Assembly: GCF_002021565.1 (NCBI RefSeq)
Contig: NZ_MSZX01000008.1
Location: 248,027-312,026, forward strand
Length of the DNA: 64,000 nt
Direction of reading: 5' to 3'
DNA from: Paenibacillus selenitireducens
GTDB taxonomy: Bacteria > Bacillota > Bacilli > Paenibacillales > Paenibacillaceae
Shown here: positions 54,427-62,449 of the stretch, in pieces
Layout: each line of letters starts with the position of its first letter
Position numbering within the stretch: the first letter of the stretch is position 1
Notes under the pieces: generated by a model
Seen by the model: only the letters and a program-made list of their open reading frames with translations
The model's database searches: none
Told to the model about the DNA's origin: nothing
Made by a program: the position numbers and the translations under genes

Positions 54427-54668
54427 GTGTAATTCCTCCAGTTGTATGTATAGTTGATTGCCTACTTGTTTGAAAAGTTACCTCTTGCCGTCTGATTGAG
54501 TTGTAACAACCTTGCTTACATACTCCTAAACGAGCGTGTTGCATGGAATGTTGCACTAAATTGCATAAAAAAATTTTACCTCTGGCTAGAATCTGTTTAA
54601 CTTATGAGCTTCACTAGACCAAAAAACCGAAGCATGCAGCTCCGGTTCAGGAAAAATTCGATCATGAT
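54427..54668. other. Gene-free region holding a terminator
   Basis: No gene seen. The minus-strand hairpin AACCGGAG-CTGCATG-CTTCGGTT followed by TTTT (54621-54645) ends the symporter transcript. Confidence 0.6.
54621..54645 (-). terminator. Terminator after the first NSS symporter
   Basis: Minus-strand ACCGGAG-CTGCATG-CTTCGGT with a G-U pair, then six T. Confidence 0.8.
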
Positions 54669-56021
54669 TTAAAAATGCAAAACGCCTGTTGAAAATAAAA
54701 GGATTGCGACAATCAAGACGGGTGCAATGTAGCGAAGCGTGAAAATCCAAGCCCGGAACCATCCTACCGTCAGTCCTGCTTCTTCTCCTGCTTTTCCATA
54801 TACGTAACCGGCAAAAATCGTAATCATTAACCCCCCAAGCGGAAGCATCACATTCGAGGTCAAATAATTCATCCAATCAAAAAACGTCTTCCCTCCCGCG
54901 GTGTAATCGCTCAATACCCCACCTGCAGACAACGCACAAGGCAGAGCAAAAACATAACAGCTTAGCGATACGATGATCGCCGCCTTTTTCCGGCTCCAAT
55001 GCCATTTGTTCATACCGTAGGCAACCGGAACCTCAAGCAAGGAGATGGCAGAGGTTAATGCCGCAATCGCTAAGAGCACAAAGAACAAACCTCCAAACAG
55101 ATGACCGAACGGCATCGATGCAAAGGCTGCAGGCAGCGCGATGAACACAAGCCCCGGCCCGGAAGACGAAGGAATACCGAACGAGAACGTCGTTGGGAAT
55201 ATGATTAATCCCGCAATCAATGCATACACGACACTGCCTGCGGAGATCGCAACGGTCGCCGTACTCAAAGACTGATTTTTCTCCACATAAGCACCGTACG
55301 TCATCATACCGCCCACCCCAATGGATAAGGAGAAGAAGGCTTGCCCCAAGGCTTGAAGGACCGACTCCATCGTAATCTTCGAGAAATCCGGTTTTAAGAA
55401 GAATGATACCCCTTCCCCTGCGCCTTGAAGAAATAGGGAGCGCACCATTAAGGCAATCAAGATAATTAACAAAGCGGGAAGGACGATTTTGTTAAACTTC
55501 TCAATTCCTCCGGAGATCCCTTTTGCGACGATCCAACCGGTAATGATAAAAATAATGACTTGCCAAATAATTGGCATCCAACCTGCTGTAAAATGATTGA
55601 ACGTGTCCGCGTAATTCGGATTCGAGTATAAATCGCCAACGAATGATTGCAGCGTATATTGAAGCGTCCATCCTGCTACCACACTATAGAAGGTCATAAT
55701 CATGAATGCGCCAAGAATGAGGAACAATCCGCTGGAGTGCCACATTTTCTTCTTCGTTAGGTTACGGAAAGATGAGGCTGCATCTCCGCGTCCTCCCCGA
55801 CCTATTGCCAATTCCGCGAGAAGTACAGGCATCCCGACCACCAAGAGACATACCAAGAAGAGCAAGAAGAAGGCCCCGCCCCCATTCTCACCCGTGACAT
55901 AGGGGAACATCCACATGTTCCCGAGGCCGACTGAGCTCCCGATGGCAGCCAGGATAAATCCGGAGTTACTGAATTGATCTTTGTTTTGCTTTTTTTCTAA
56001 AGCTGTTGATTGCTTCGCCAT
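54669..56021 (-). CDS. Neurotransmitter:sodium symporter-family transporter (paralogue 1)
   Basis: 450 residues with 11 to 12 membrane helices. The N-terminal sodium-site motif ILAAIGSSVGLGNMWMFPYVTGENGGGAF and the unwound helix 6 region QAFFSLSIGVGGMMTYGAYV identify a LeuT-fold bacterial symporter. It imports an amino acid or related solute with sodium. It follows its paralogue by 43 bases, in the same direction. Substrate not readable. Confidence 0.95.
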   Translation of the reverse strand: MAKQSTALEKKQNKDQFSNSGFILAAIGSSVGLGNMWMFPYVTGENGGGAFFLLFLVCLLVVGMPVLLAELAIGRGGRGDAASSFRNLTKKKMWHSSGLFLILGAFMIMTFYSVVAGWTLQYTLQSFVGDLYSNPNYADTFNHFTAGWMPIIWQVIIFIITGWIVAKGISGGIEKFNKIVLPALLIILIALMVRSLFLQGAGEGVSFFLKPDFSKITMESVLQALGQAFFSLSIGVGGMMTYGAYVEKNQSLSTATVAISAGSVVYALIAGLIIFPTTFSFGIPSSSGPGLVFIALPAAFASMPFGHLFGGLFFVLLAIAALTSAISLLEVPVAYGMNKWHWSRKKAAIIVSLSCYVFALPCALSAGGVLSDYTAGGKTFFDWMNYLTSNVMLPLGGLMITIFAGYVYGKAGEEAGLTVGWFRAWIFTLRYIAPVLIVAILLFSTGVLHF

Positions 56022-56064
56022 GAAAAGGTTAAACGCTCCTGTCTATTCTATTGTCTATTACGTG

Positions 56065-57408
56065 CTAAATCAGTCCTGTCGAGTATAGGAAAATCAGGAT
56101 GACAAACACCGGAACCACATACCGCAGCAAAGAAATCCAGATTCGATGCAATGACGGGTTCAGCTTCGCTTCCTCCGCCCCTTTTTTGCTGATATAGCCA
56201 ATAAAAATAGTCACTGCGAGCCCTACAACCGGCAATAATATATTCGAAGCCGTAAAATCAAATAGATCGAAGACCCCTTTACCGAACAGCTTCCAATCTG
56301 CAATCGGTCCTCCTACCGATAGGGATACGGGAATGGCCACCACGGCCGTAATGATAGAGAGTACGATGACGGATTTCCGACGGGTCCAATTCAGGTGCTT
56401 AATCACGAACGCCACGATCACCTCTAAAACGGAGACACAAGACGTTAACGCCGCTCCAGCTAATAGAACGAAAAACGTGCCGCCAATGACATGGCCGAAA
56501 GGCATGTCTGCGAAGGCCGTAGGCAATGCCACGAAAATAAGGCCTGGTCCTGCCGCAGGCTCCAATCCGAACGCAAACGTAATAGGAAATATGATTAAAC
56601 CTGCGATAAGCGCATATACGATATTCCCGAGGCTGACTGCTAGTGTCGCTTTGCCTAGAGACTGACTCTTATCCACGTAAGAACCATACGTAATCATAGC
56701 CCCCATCCCTAACGAGAGAGAAAAAAAGGCTTGTCCGAGCGCGATGAGTGTCGATTCGATCGTAAATAAGGAAAAGTCCGGTTTTAAGAAAAACTCCACG
56801 CCCTTCATCCCGCCAGAAAGGCTCATCGCATCAATCATCAGGACTACCAAGAGAATCGCCAAAATAGGAATCAAAATTTTGTTGAAGAGTTCAATCCCTT
56901 TCGAAACGCCCTTGATCAACACCGCCCCTGTAATCAACACGGTAATGACTGTATAAACGAGCGGCAAAGGACCTCCCGCAAATTGAGCGAAATACGCCGC
57001 ATTATCCGTTTGTCGATATAAATTGCCTGTGAATGAACCGATGGCGTATTGAAACGTCCATCCTGTTACCACCATATAAAAGGTAATAATTAAAAAAGCG
57101 GCAATCACCGATAACAGACCAAAAAAACCCCAAAACTTCCGATGTCTCACCGCTAGGGTCTGAAACGATGACATCGCATCCCCGCGTCCTGCTCGACCCA
57201 GTGCTAATTCGGCGAGTAAGATGGGAATACCAACAAGAATTAAACAAATAATGAAGGTAAAGAGAAATGCACCACCACCATTGGCACCTGCCAAATAAGG
57301 GAATTTCCACATGTTCCCTATCCCTACCGAGCTGCCGATCGCAGCCATGATAAAGCCAAAGGATGAGAATTGATCTTTGCTGCTGTTCTTTTTTGACTTG
57401 GTTGACAT
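56065..57408 (-). CDS. Neurotransmitter:sodium symporter-family transporter (paralogue 2)
   Basis: 447 residues from the ATG at 57408, chosen because AAGGGG lies before it; the frame is open 30 codons further upstream. The motif IMAAIGSSVGIGNMWKFPYLAGANGGGAF and QAFFSLSLGMGAMITYGSYV are the same as in the downstream paralogue, and the two share most of their layout. This protein looks like the other half of a tandem duplication; the pair may differ in substrate or affinity. Confidence 0.94.
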   Translation of the reverse strand: MSTKSKKNSSKDQFSSFGFIMAAIGSSVGIGNMWKFPYLAGANGGGAFLFTFIICLILVGIPILLAELALGRAGRGDAMSSFQTLAVRHRKFWGFFGLLSVIAAFLIITFYMVVTGWTFQYAIGSFTGNLYRQTDNAAYFAQFAGGPLPLVYTVITVLITGAVLIKGVSKGIELFNKILIPILAILLVVLMIDAMSLSGGMKGVEFFLKPDFSLFTIESTLIALGQAFFSLSLGMGAMITYGSYVDKSQSLGKATLAVSLGNIVYALIAGLIIFPITFAFGLEPAAGPGLIFVALPTAFADMPFGHVIGGTFFVLLAGAALTSCVSVLEVIVAFVIKHLNWTRRKSVIVLSIITAVVAIPVSLSVGGPIADWKLFGKGVFDLFDFTASNILLPVVGLAVTIFIGYISKKGAEEAKLNPSLHRIWISLLRYVVPVFVILIFLYSTGLI

Positions 57409-57556
57409 AACGAACCCCTTCTGCCTTGAGAATGTTTTCACAGTATGCCCTGTTTTGGGTATACTAGTCAATACTTGATCCGTGACATATTCACCCAAAC
57501 AGATGAAAAAAATAGAGAACAGGACGTCTAAAGCTAAGGTTTCTTGCGGTGACGAC

Positions 57557-57584
57557 TTGCTTCAACCGCCGCACATGATACAAT
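57557..57584 (+). promoter_or_regulatory. Promoter of the DEAD-box helicase
   Basis: TTGCTT (57557-57562), a 16-base spacer and TGA-TACAAT (57579-57584) with the extended -10. The expected start is near the ATG at 57591. Confidence 0.65.
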
Positions 57585-57590
57585 AGCAAC

Positions 57591-57620
57591 ATGATTGAAG
57601 AAAAGGGAGTTTACGTATAA
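57591..57620 (+). CDS. Candidate nine-residue leader ORF ahead of the helicase
   Basis: ATG ATT GAA GAA AAG GGA GTT TAC GTA TAA (MIEEKGVYV) ends one base before the helicase ATG at 57622. It starts about where transcription should begin, so it may be leaderless or simply chance. The helicase ribosome site GGGAG lies inside it, so translation of one could affect the other. Confidence 0.3.
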   Translation: MIEEKGVYV

Positions 57621-57621
57621 C

Positions 57622-59406
57622 ATGACAAAATCATTTCGCAAATTAGGCATTCGAGAGGAGCTCGTCGATCAGCTTCAAGAATTGGGCATCACATCACCTA
57701 CCCCGGTTCAAGAAGAATCGATTCCGTTCATTCATGCTGAGCATGATCTGATTGCTGAGGCTCAGACAGGAACGGGGAAGACACTTGCATTTGTGCTTCC
57801 GATGCTAGAGCGGATCAATGTCGCAAGCGATGAAGTTCAAGGATTAATTCTAACCCCCACACGGGAGCTCGCTATACAAATTTCAACAGAGCTCAAAAAA
57901 CTCGCGCCGGTCGTAGGAGCAAGAGTCCTCGCTGCTTACGGCGGGCAAGATGTAGAACGTCAGCTCCGCAAGCTGGAAGGTGCCGTGCATATCGTCGTCG
58001 CTACACCAGGACGATTGCTTGATCATCTTCGCCGCGGATCGATTAAGTTAGGCAAGCTCAAAATGCTCGTCTTAGATGAAGCGGATCAAATGCTACACAT
58101 GGGCTTCCTAACGGATGTACAAGATATCATTATCCAGACGCCGACACGTCGTCAGACGTTGTTGTTCTCTGCGACGATGCCGCTTCAAGTGCGACAACTT
58201 GCACAAGCCTATATGAAGCAGCCGCATGAAGTGAAGGTGCAAGCGAAGCAAGTGACGCTAACTGAAATTACGCAAATTGCCATCCAAGTGTCAGATCGTT
58301 CCAAGTTCAATGATCTATGTACATTGATGGAACAACAACAACCCTACTTAGCGGTTGTATTCTGTCGGACGAAACGCCGTGCGAGTAAGCTGAACCAGGA
58401 ATTGCAGGAGCAAGGTTATGCTTCGGACGAGCTGCATGGAGACCTTTCCCAAGCCAAGCGTGAACAGGTCATGCGCAAATTCCGCGATGCCAAGCTTCAA
58501 ATTCTTGTAGCTACAGATATGGCGGCGCGCGGATTGGATATCGAGGGTGTAACCCACGTGTTCAACTATGATATCCCGGCTGATGCTGAGATCTATATTC
58601 ACCGGATTGGCCGTACTGGCCGTGCGGGGAACACAGGTACTGCGATTACGTTCGTGACATCGCATGACCGCGGGGCGCTCGAGGCCATTGAGCGCGGCAT
58701 TCGCATGACGTTACCGAAGCGCCAGCTCGGAACGGGCGGTTTGGAGCGCACTGGCGATGCCAAAGCGCAAGCGAAGCAAGCGCGCCCTAGTCGCGCAGGC
58801 GAGCCAAAGGCACGCCGCGGTAGTGAGCGCGGCGGCAATGCGAGCCGCGGCGGACGCGGCGCAGCACGGGGCGACTTTGCGCCGCGTGGCGACGAGCGTG
58901 GCGAACGCGGCGCTAGCCGCGGAGGCAAGCGCGGAGCGAACGAGCCGCGCATCGATCGCGGCGGGCGTGACAGCGCGCGCAGTGAGCGCGGCGCTGGGCG
59001 CGAGGATTTTGCACCACGCGGCGGCAACCGCGAAGGGGCTCGCGTTGAGCGTGGCGCCGGACGGGCGGCGCGCGAGGACTTTGCACCACGCGGCGGCAAC
59101 CGCGAAGGGGCTCGCGTTGAGCGTGGCGCCGGACGGGCGGCGCGCGAGGATTTTGCACCACGCGGCGGCAACCGCGAGGGGGCTCGCGTTGAGCGCGGCG
59201 CTGGGCGCGGAGCGCAAGCTGCGGGACGCAGCGAGTTTGCGCCGAGTCGCGGCAAGCAAGGCGGCTCCCGCGGAGAGCAGAGCTTCTCGCGTGGCGGTCG
59301 TGATGCCGGCAGTCGCGGAGGCAGTGACCGTGGCGCAAGTCGCGGCGGTCACCAGGATGCGGGCCGTAGTGGACGTAACAGCAACAGCGGTCGCGGCAAG
59401 CGTTAA
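57622..59406 (+). CDS. DEAD-box RNA helicase with Arg/Gly-rich repeat tail
   Basis: 594 residues. The helicase core (about 1-365) shows motif I AQTGTGKT, PTRELA, the DEAD box VLDEADQM, SATMP, DMAARGLD and HRIGRTGR. The C-terminal 220 residues are Arg/Gly/Ala/Glu-rich (RGG-like), with three tandem copies of a 24-residue unit, EDFAPRGGNREGARVERGAG..., encoded by 72-base repeats. The core resembles CshA/CshB cold-shock helicases. The ATG at 57622 is used; a GGGAG site lies about 12 bases before it. The GC-rich tail creates long false frames on the other strand. Confidence 0.93.
   Translation: MTKSFRKLGIREELVDQLQELGITSPTPVQEESIPFIHAEHDLIAEAQTGTGKTLAFVLPMLERINVASDEVQGLILTPTRELAIQISTELKKLAPVVGARVLAAYGGQDVERQLRKLEGAVHIVVATPGRLLDHLRRGSIKLGKLKMLVLDEADQMLHMGFLTDVQDIIIQTPTRRQTLLFSATMPLQVRQLAQAYMKQPHEVKVQAKQVTLTEITQIAIQVSDRSKFNDLCTLMEQQQPYLAVVFCRTKRRASKLNQELQEQGYASDELHGDLSQAKREQVMRKFRDAKLQILVATDMAARGLDIEGVTHVFNYDIPADAEIYIHRIGRTGRAGNTGTAITFVTSHDRGALEAIERGIRMTLPKRQLGTGGLERTGDAKAQAKQARPSRAGEPKARRGSERGGNASRGGRGAARGDFAPRGDERGERGASRGGKRGANEPRIDRGGRDSARSERGAGREDFAPRGGNREGARVERGAGRAAREDFAPRGGNREGARVERGAGRAAREDFAPRGGNREGARVERGAGRGAQAAGRSEFAPSRGKQGGSRGEQSFSRGGRDAGSRGGSDRGASRGGHQDAGRSGRNSNSGRGKR
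59002..59217 (+). repeat. Three tandem 72-base repeats in the helicase tail
   Basis: The word GAGGATTTTGCACCACGCGG starts at 59002, 59074 (one base different) and 59146, exactly 72 bases apart. The units are nearly identical, so copy number may vary by slippage or recombination without losing the frame. Confidence 0.9.
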
Positions 59407-59420
59407 TTTATAACATTAAT

Positions 59421-59486
59421 AAAACACCCTTTCATACCACAAAGCCTTGTTCTTCGAGGCTTTATGGATATAAAAGGGTGTTTTTT
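59421..59486 (+). terminator. Terminator after the helicase
   Basis: AAAACACCCTTT and AAAGGGTGTTTT close a long stem that includes AAAGCC/GGCTTT, followed by a T-run. It may also serve the converging gene at 59487. Confidence 0.88.
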
Positions 59487-59996
59487 CTACAACAATGTAT
59501 CCTTTGCAGAATGCTTTACATGAAATAGAAACGTCTGCTTATATTTTCTGCCTTTCCCTTTGGCGCCTTGATTCTTTCGATCCGGATCATGCCACGAGAT
59601 GATAATCTCAACTTGATCTGCTTTCACCGATACGGGAAAACCCGAATGATTCACAGCATTATCCCCTGATGTGACCGTGCCAACAGATAAAGTGAATAGT
59701 TCAAGTTGCGTCGAAGTTTGTGGATCCTTACGGAATGCTTCGACCGTTACATCATGCAATGTTTTCCCTTGATTGCGAATCACTAGACTGTAGGTATCAT
59801 ACTCCCCAAGTTGCGGCTTCGATAACTGGGATCGATCAAATATCGGTTCATCGATTTGCACCAACCACTGCTTCGTTGCATGACGTTCGGGTGCAAGCGC
59901 GCTCGATTGAGCATATATAGATGGAAATGGAAATATCATAGAACCGGAGAGGCAGCTTGTAATAAGCAACATGCAGCAGATTCGGAATATAGTCAT
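59487..59996 (-). CDS. Secreted protein of unknown function
   Basis: 169 residues. A signal peptide (FRICCMLLITSCLSGSMIFPFPSIYA) is followed by a beta-rich domain (DTYSLVIRNQGKTLHDVTVEAFRK, QVEIIISWHD) that resembles an immunoglobulin-like or conserved-repeat fold by pattern only. The ATG at 59996 is used because an AGGGAT site lies 8 bases before it; a GTG at 60002 is possible. Converges on the helicase gene. No family recognised. Confidence 0.7.
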   Translation of the reverse strand: MTIFRICCMLLITSCLSGSMIFPFPSIYAQSSALAPERHATKQWLVQIDEPIFDRSQLSKPQLGEYDTYSLVIRNQGKTLHDVTVEAFRKDPQTSTQLELFTLSVGTVTSGDNAVNHSGFPVSVKADQVEIIISWHDPDRKNQGAKGKGRKYKQTFLFHVKHSAKDTLL

Positions 59997-60049
59997 CGTC
60001 ACACATCCCTAGCACAAATTTTAGTTAGTATGGCTAGATGATATCCAAT

Positions 60050-60270
60050 ATTATGCATTTGGGATCAGCTATATTGGATTCCTCCAAGATAGCATTACGA
60101 AACAGCATTAACTTCATAGCTATAATGGATTTTTACACTAACTTCGGCTAAAAGAGCCCCATTTACGCTTCTTTTCAACGAAGTTAGTGGATTTATCCAA
60201 TGTAGGTGCCTCGAATACGGCAAAACATTAAAAGTTATTGGATAAATCCATTATACGTACCTCTTTTAAG
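60050..60270. repeat. Short interspersed repeats (TGGATTTATCCAA type), locus 2
   Basis: Contains GTGGATTTATCCAATGTAG near 60190, an inverse copy ATTGGATAAATCCATTATAC near 60238, TATATTGGATTCCTCCAAGATA near 60072 and TATAATGGATTTTTACAC near 60122. The same words occur at 21565-21790. The two inverse copies face each other across about 40 bases and could form a hairpin. Confidence 0.65.
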
Positions 60271-60293
60271 CCAACCATTGACATCGCCTGACT

Positions 60294-60545
60294 ATCCCTC
60301 ATACAAGCTTTATACCACGCCATACATCGAATGTTACTGGAGAACTCCATAATACCTGCTTCCCCAACAAACAGTTTCCATCACCGGGCTATCCCTCATC
60401 TGAGCCTTATCCACGCATAACATCGAATGTTACTGGAGAACTCCATCATACGCGCCTCACCCCAACTAAACATTTGCCATCACCGAACTTATCCCTCATA
60501 CAAGCCTTATCCACGCCAAACACCACATGTTACTCACGCCCGCTA
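60294..60545. repeat. Three degenerate repeats of about 96 to 100 bases
   Basis: Units begin TATCCCTCAT at 60294, 60390 and 60490. Each continues with C-A-AGC-TTAT-CCACGC, then CATCGAATGTTACTGGAGAACTCCAT in the first two (the third is shortened to ACCACATGTTACT), and a tail like CAACAAACAGTTTCCATCACC. No coding capacity. Copy 3 is truncated. Confidence 0.75.
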
Positions 60546-60720
60546 ATCCCCCTCCATCCTATAGCATTCCGCCTTCAACTACATCTTCACTTAACTACAT
60601 CTCTATCCGCTAACACATATCTTTTTACCTAATTCGCAACCTCCACCATTCATCTCCACCTTTATCCCGTCTTCATCCCTTCCCTCATCTCCTACTCACA
60701 TCACTAGCACCCATACAAAA
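60541..60720. other. G-poor, pyrimidine-rich tract
   Basis: Only 7 G were counted in these 180 bases of the plus strand, with C very common. No open frame, hairpin or known element explains it. Confidence 0.7.
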
Positions 60721-60766
60721 AAGCCGTCCCCAAGCGATACCCTCCGCCCTAGAAACGACTTCTCAT
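60718..60766 (-). terminator. Terminator after sdaAA
   Basis: Minus-strand AAGTCGTTTCTAGGG pairs, with several G-U pairs, with CTTGGGGACGGCTT, followed by TTTT. It lies 35 bases after the gene that stops at 60801. Confidence 0.65.
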
Positions 60767-60800
60767 CCCAAACATCTTTATCACATTGCATCACATCACA

Positions 60801-61676
60801 TTACTTCTTCTCGCCGAAGATCTGCCGCTCCAGCTTCTTGCCTGTCGGCGTAGCGGCCAGTCCACCGCGCGCAGTTTCCCGAAGCGCACTCGGCATAACT
60901 TGGCCGATGCGGTACATCGCCTCGATGACCTCATCTGCTGGAATACGGCTCTTGATCCCTGCAAGCGCCATATCTGCTGCGACCATCGCCACTGCGGCTC
61001 CCATGGCATTCCGTTTCACGCAAGGGACCTCCACAAGCCCGGCTACCGGGTCGCAGACGAGGCCTAACAAATTCTTCAGGGCAATGGCCATTCCATGTGC
61101 CGATTGTTCGGGCGTACCGCCGCCCAGCTCTACCAATGCTGCCGCGGCCATGCCCGTCGCAGAGCCCACTTCCGCCTGACAACCGCCTGCTGCCCCTGAT
61201 ACCGAGGCATTATTCGCCACGATAAATCCGAAGGCGCCCGATGTAAACAGAAAATCGATCATTTGATCGCGCGTTGGGTTTAACGTCTCTCGCACCGCGA
61301 AGAGGGTGCCGGGCACCACACCAGCCGAACCCGCTGTCGGCGTCGCGCAGATCATTCCCATCGCCGCATTGACCTCATTGGTTGCCACGGCTTTGGATAC
61401 CGCATCAAGAATAAACGGACCTGATAGCGTCTTCCCCTTGGCGATGTATTGCTGCATCAATACCGCGTCTCCGCCCGTTAATCCGGACAACGATTTGACG
61501 CCGGCTAAACCTTTCGCAACGGACTGCTCCATCACATCCAAGTTCCGCCCCATCCGTTCGCGAACGGCTTCGCGGCTTGCCTCTGAAATTTCCATCTCCT
61601 GCCGAATCATCACTTCTGCAATCGAGATGCCCTGTGACTCTGCTTTCTCTACGAGTTCCGCTACATTCTTAAACAT
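60801..61676 (-). CDS. sdaAA: L-serine dehydratase, iron-sulphur type, alpha subunit
   Basis: 291 residues. It deaminates L-serine to pyruvate and ammonia with a labile 4Fe-4S cluster. Cysteines in CATPTAGSAGVVPG, GGCQAEVGSATGMAAAAL and CDPVAGLVEVPCVKRN match the cluster-binding pattern, and the helical fold is complete. It follows sdaAB; the two-subunit form is the Bacillus type. Confidence 0.96.
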   Translation of the reverse strand: MFKNVAELVEKAESQGISIAEVMIRQEMEISEASREAVRERMGRNLDVMEQSVAKGLAGVKSLSGLTGGDAVLMQQYIAKGKTLSGPFILDAVSKAVATNEVNAAMGMICATPTAGSAGVVPGTLFAVRETLNPTRDQMIDFLFTSGAFGFIVANNASVSGAAGGCQAEVGSATGMAAAALVELGGGTPEQSAHGMAIALKNLLGLVCDPVAGLVEVPCVKRNAMGAAVAMVAADMALAGIKSRIPADEVIEAMYRIGQVMPSALRETARGGLAATPTGKKLERQIFGEKK

Positions 61677-61722
61677 GATTTCCCCTACCTTTCATGCTGT
61701 GCTTATTCTATGACCTTCTCCG

Positions 61723-62385
61723 TTATGGGCTCATCCGCGTTACTTGTGTAACATGTTCGAGGCCTCTGATTTCATCCAGAATCGAATCCTGCAAATTCTG
61801 ATCTACTTCGATCACCATCAGTGCCATCTTCCCTTTTTCCTTACGGGATACTTCCATGTGGCCAATGTTCACGCGATGCTTCGTCAGAATATTCGTTACG
61901 CCAGAGATGACGCCGAACCGGTCGTCATGCAAGACCAGAATGGCCGGATACATCCCGTTCAACTTCAATTTGAATCCATTCAATTCCGTGATCTCTACTT
62001 TACCTCCGCCAATCGAAACACCGATGATTTCCATCGACCCGTGCTCATCCTCTAGATGAATCATCGTAGTATTCGGATGTTCGGGAACGGCTTCTTCTGT
62101 ATGGAATGCGACCTCCATCCCAGCTTCCCTCGCCAGATGCAATGACTGCGGAATCCGTTCGTCGTTCGTATCAAAGTCCAAGAGTCCCCCTACGATCGCA
62201 ACGTCTGTAGCATGCCCTTTGTACGTTTCGGCAAAAGAACCATACAGATGTATATCCGCTATTTTTGGCATGCGCCCGAATACGCTGCGAGCCAATCGTC
62301 CAATAATTGCCGCTCCCGCGGTATGTGAACTCGATGGTCCGATCATAATAGGACCAATAATGTCAAACACACTGTTGTATTTCAT
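61723..62385 (-). CDS. sdaAB: L-serine dehydratase, iron-sulphur type, beta subunit
   Basis: 220 residues. The N-terminal part (FDIIGPIMIGPSSSHTAGAAIIGRLAR) holds the GPSSSHT substrate loop, and the last 75 residues form an ACT domain (ILVLHDDRFGVISGVTNILTKHRVNIGHMEVSR). The ACT domain is the likely allosteric or assembly element. The gene stops 46 bases before sdaAA starts. Confidence 0.96.
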   Translation of the reverse strand: MKYNSVFDIIGPIMIGPSSSHTAGAAIIGRLARSVFGRMPKIADIHLYGSFAETYKGHATDVAIVGGLLDFDTNDERIPQSLHLAREAGMEVAFHTEEAVPEHPNTTMIHLEDEHGSMEIIGVSIGGGKVEITELNGFKLKLNGMYPAILVLHDDRFGVISGVTNILTKHRVNIGHMEVSRKEKGKMALMVIEVDQNLQDSILDEIRGLEHVTQVTRMSP

Positions 62386-62449
62386 ACCCGTCCCTCCCGC
62401 TGTACTATCCTTAATTTCTCATCAATTCGCCTTCAGTAGCCCTGTTAAC

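Noticed and set aside
58599-59255. Long minus-strand open frame (218 residues, Arg/Pro/Ala-rich) opposite the helicase tail
   Set aside because: It is a by-product of the GC-rich 72-base repeats; no ribosome site, no known domain, and frames of similar length exist on other registers of the same bases.
58757-59413. Plus-strand alternative frame over the helicase tail
   Set aside because: Same cause as above; fully inside the helicase gene and of repeat-like composition.
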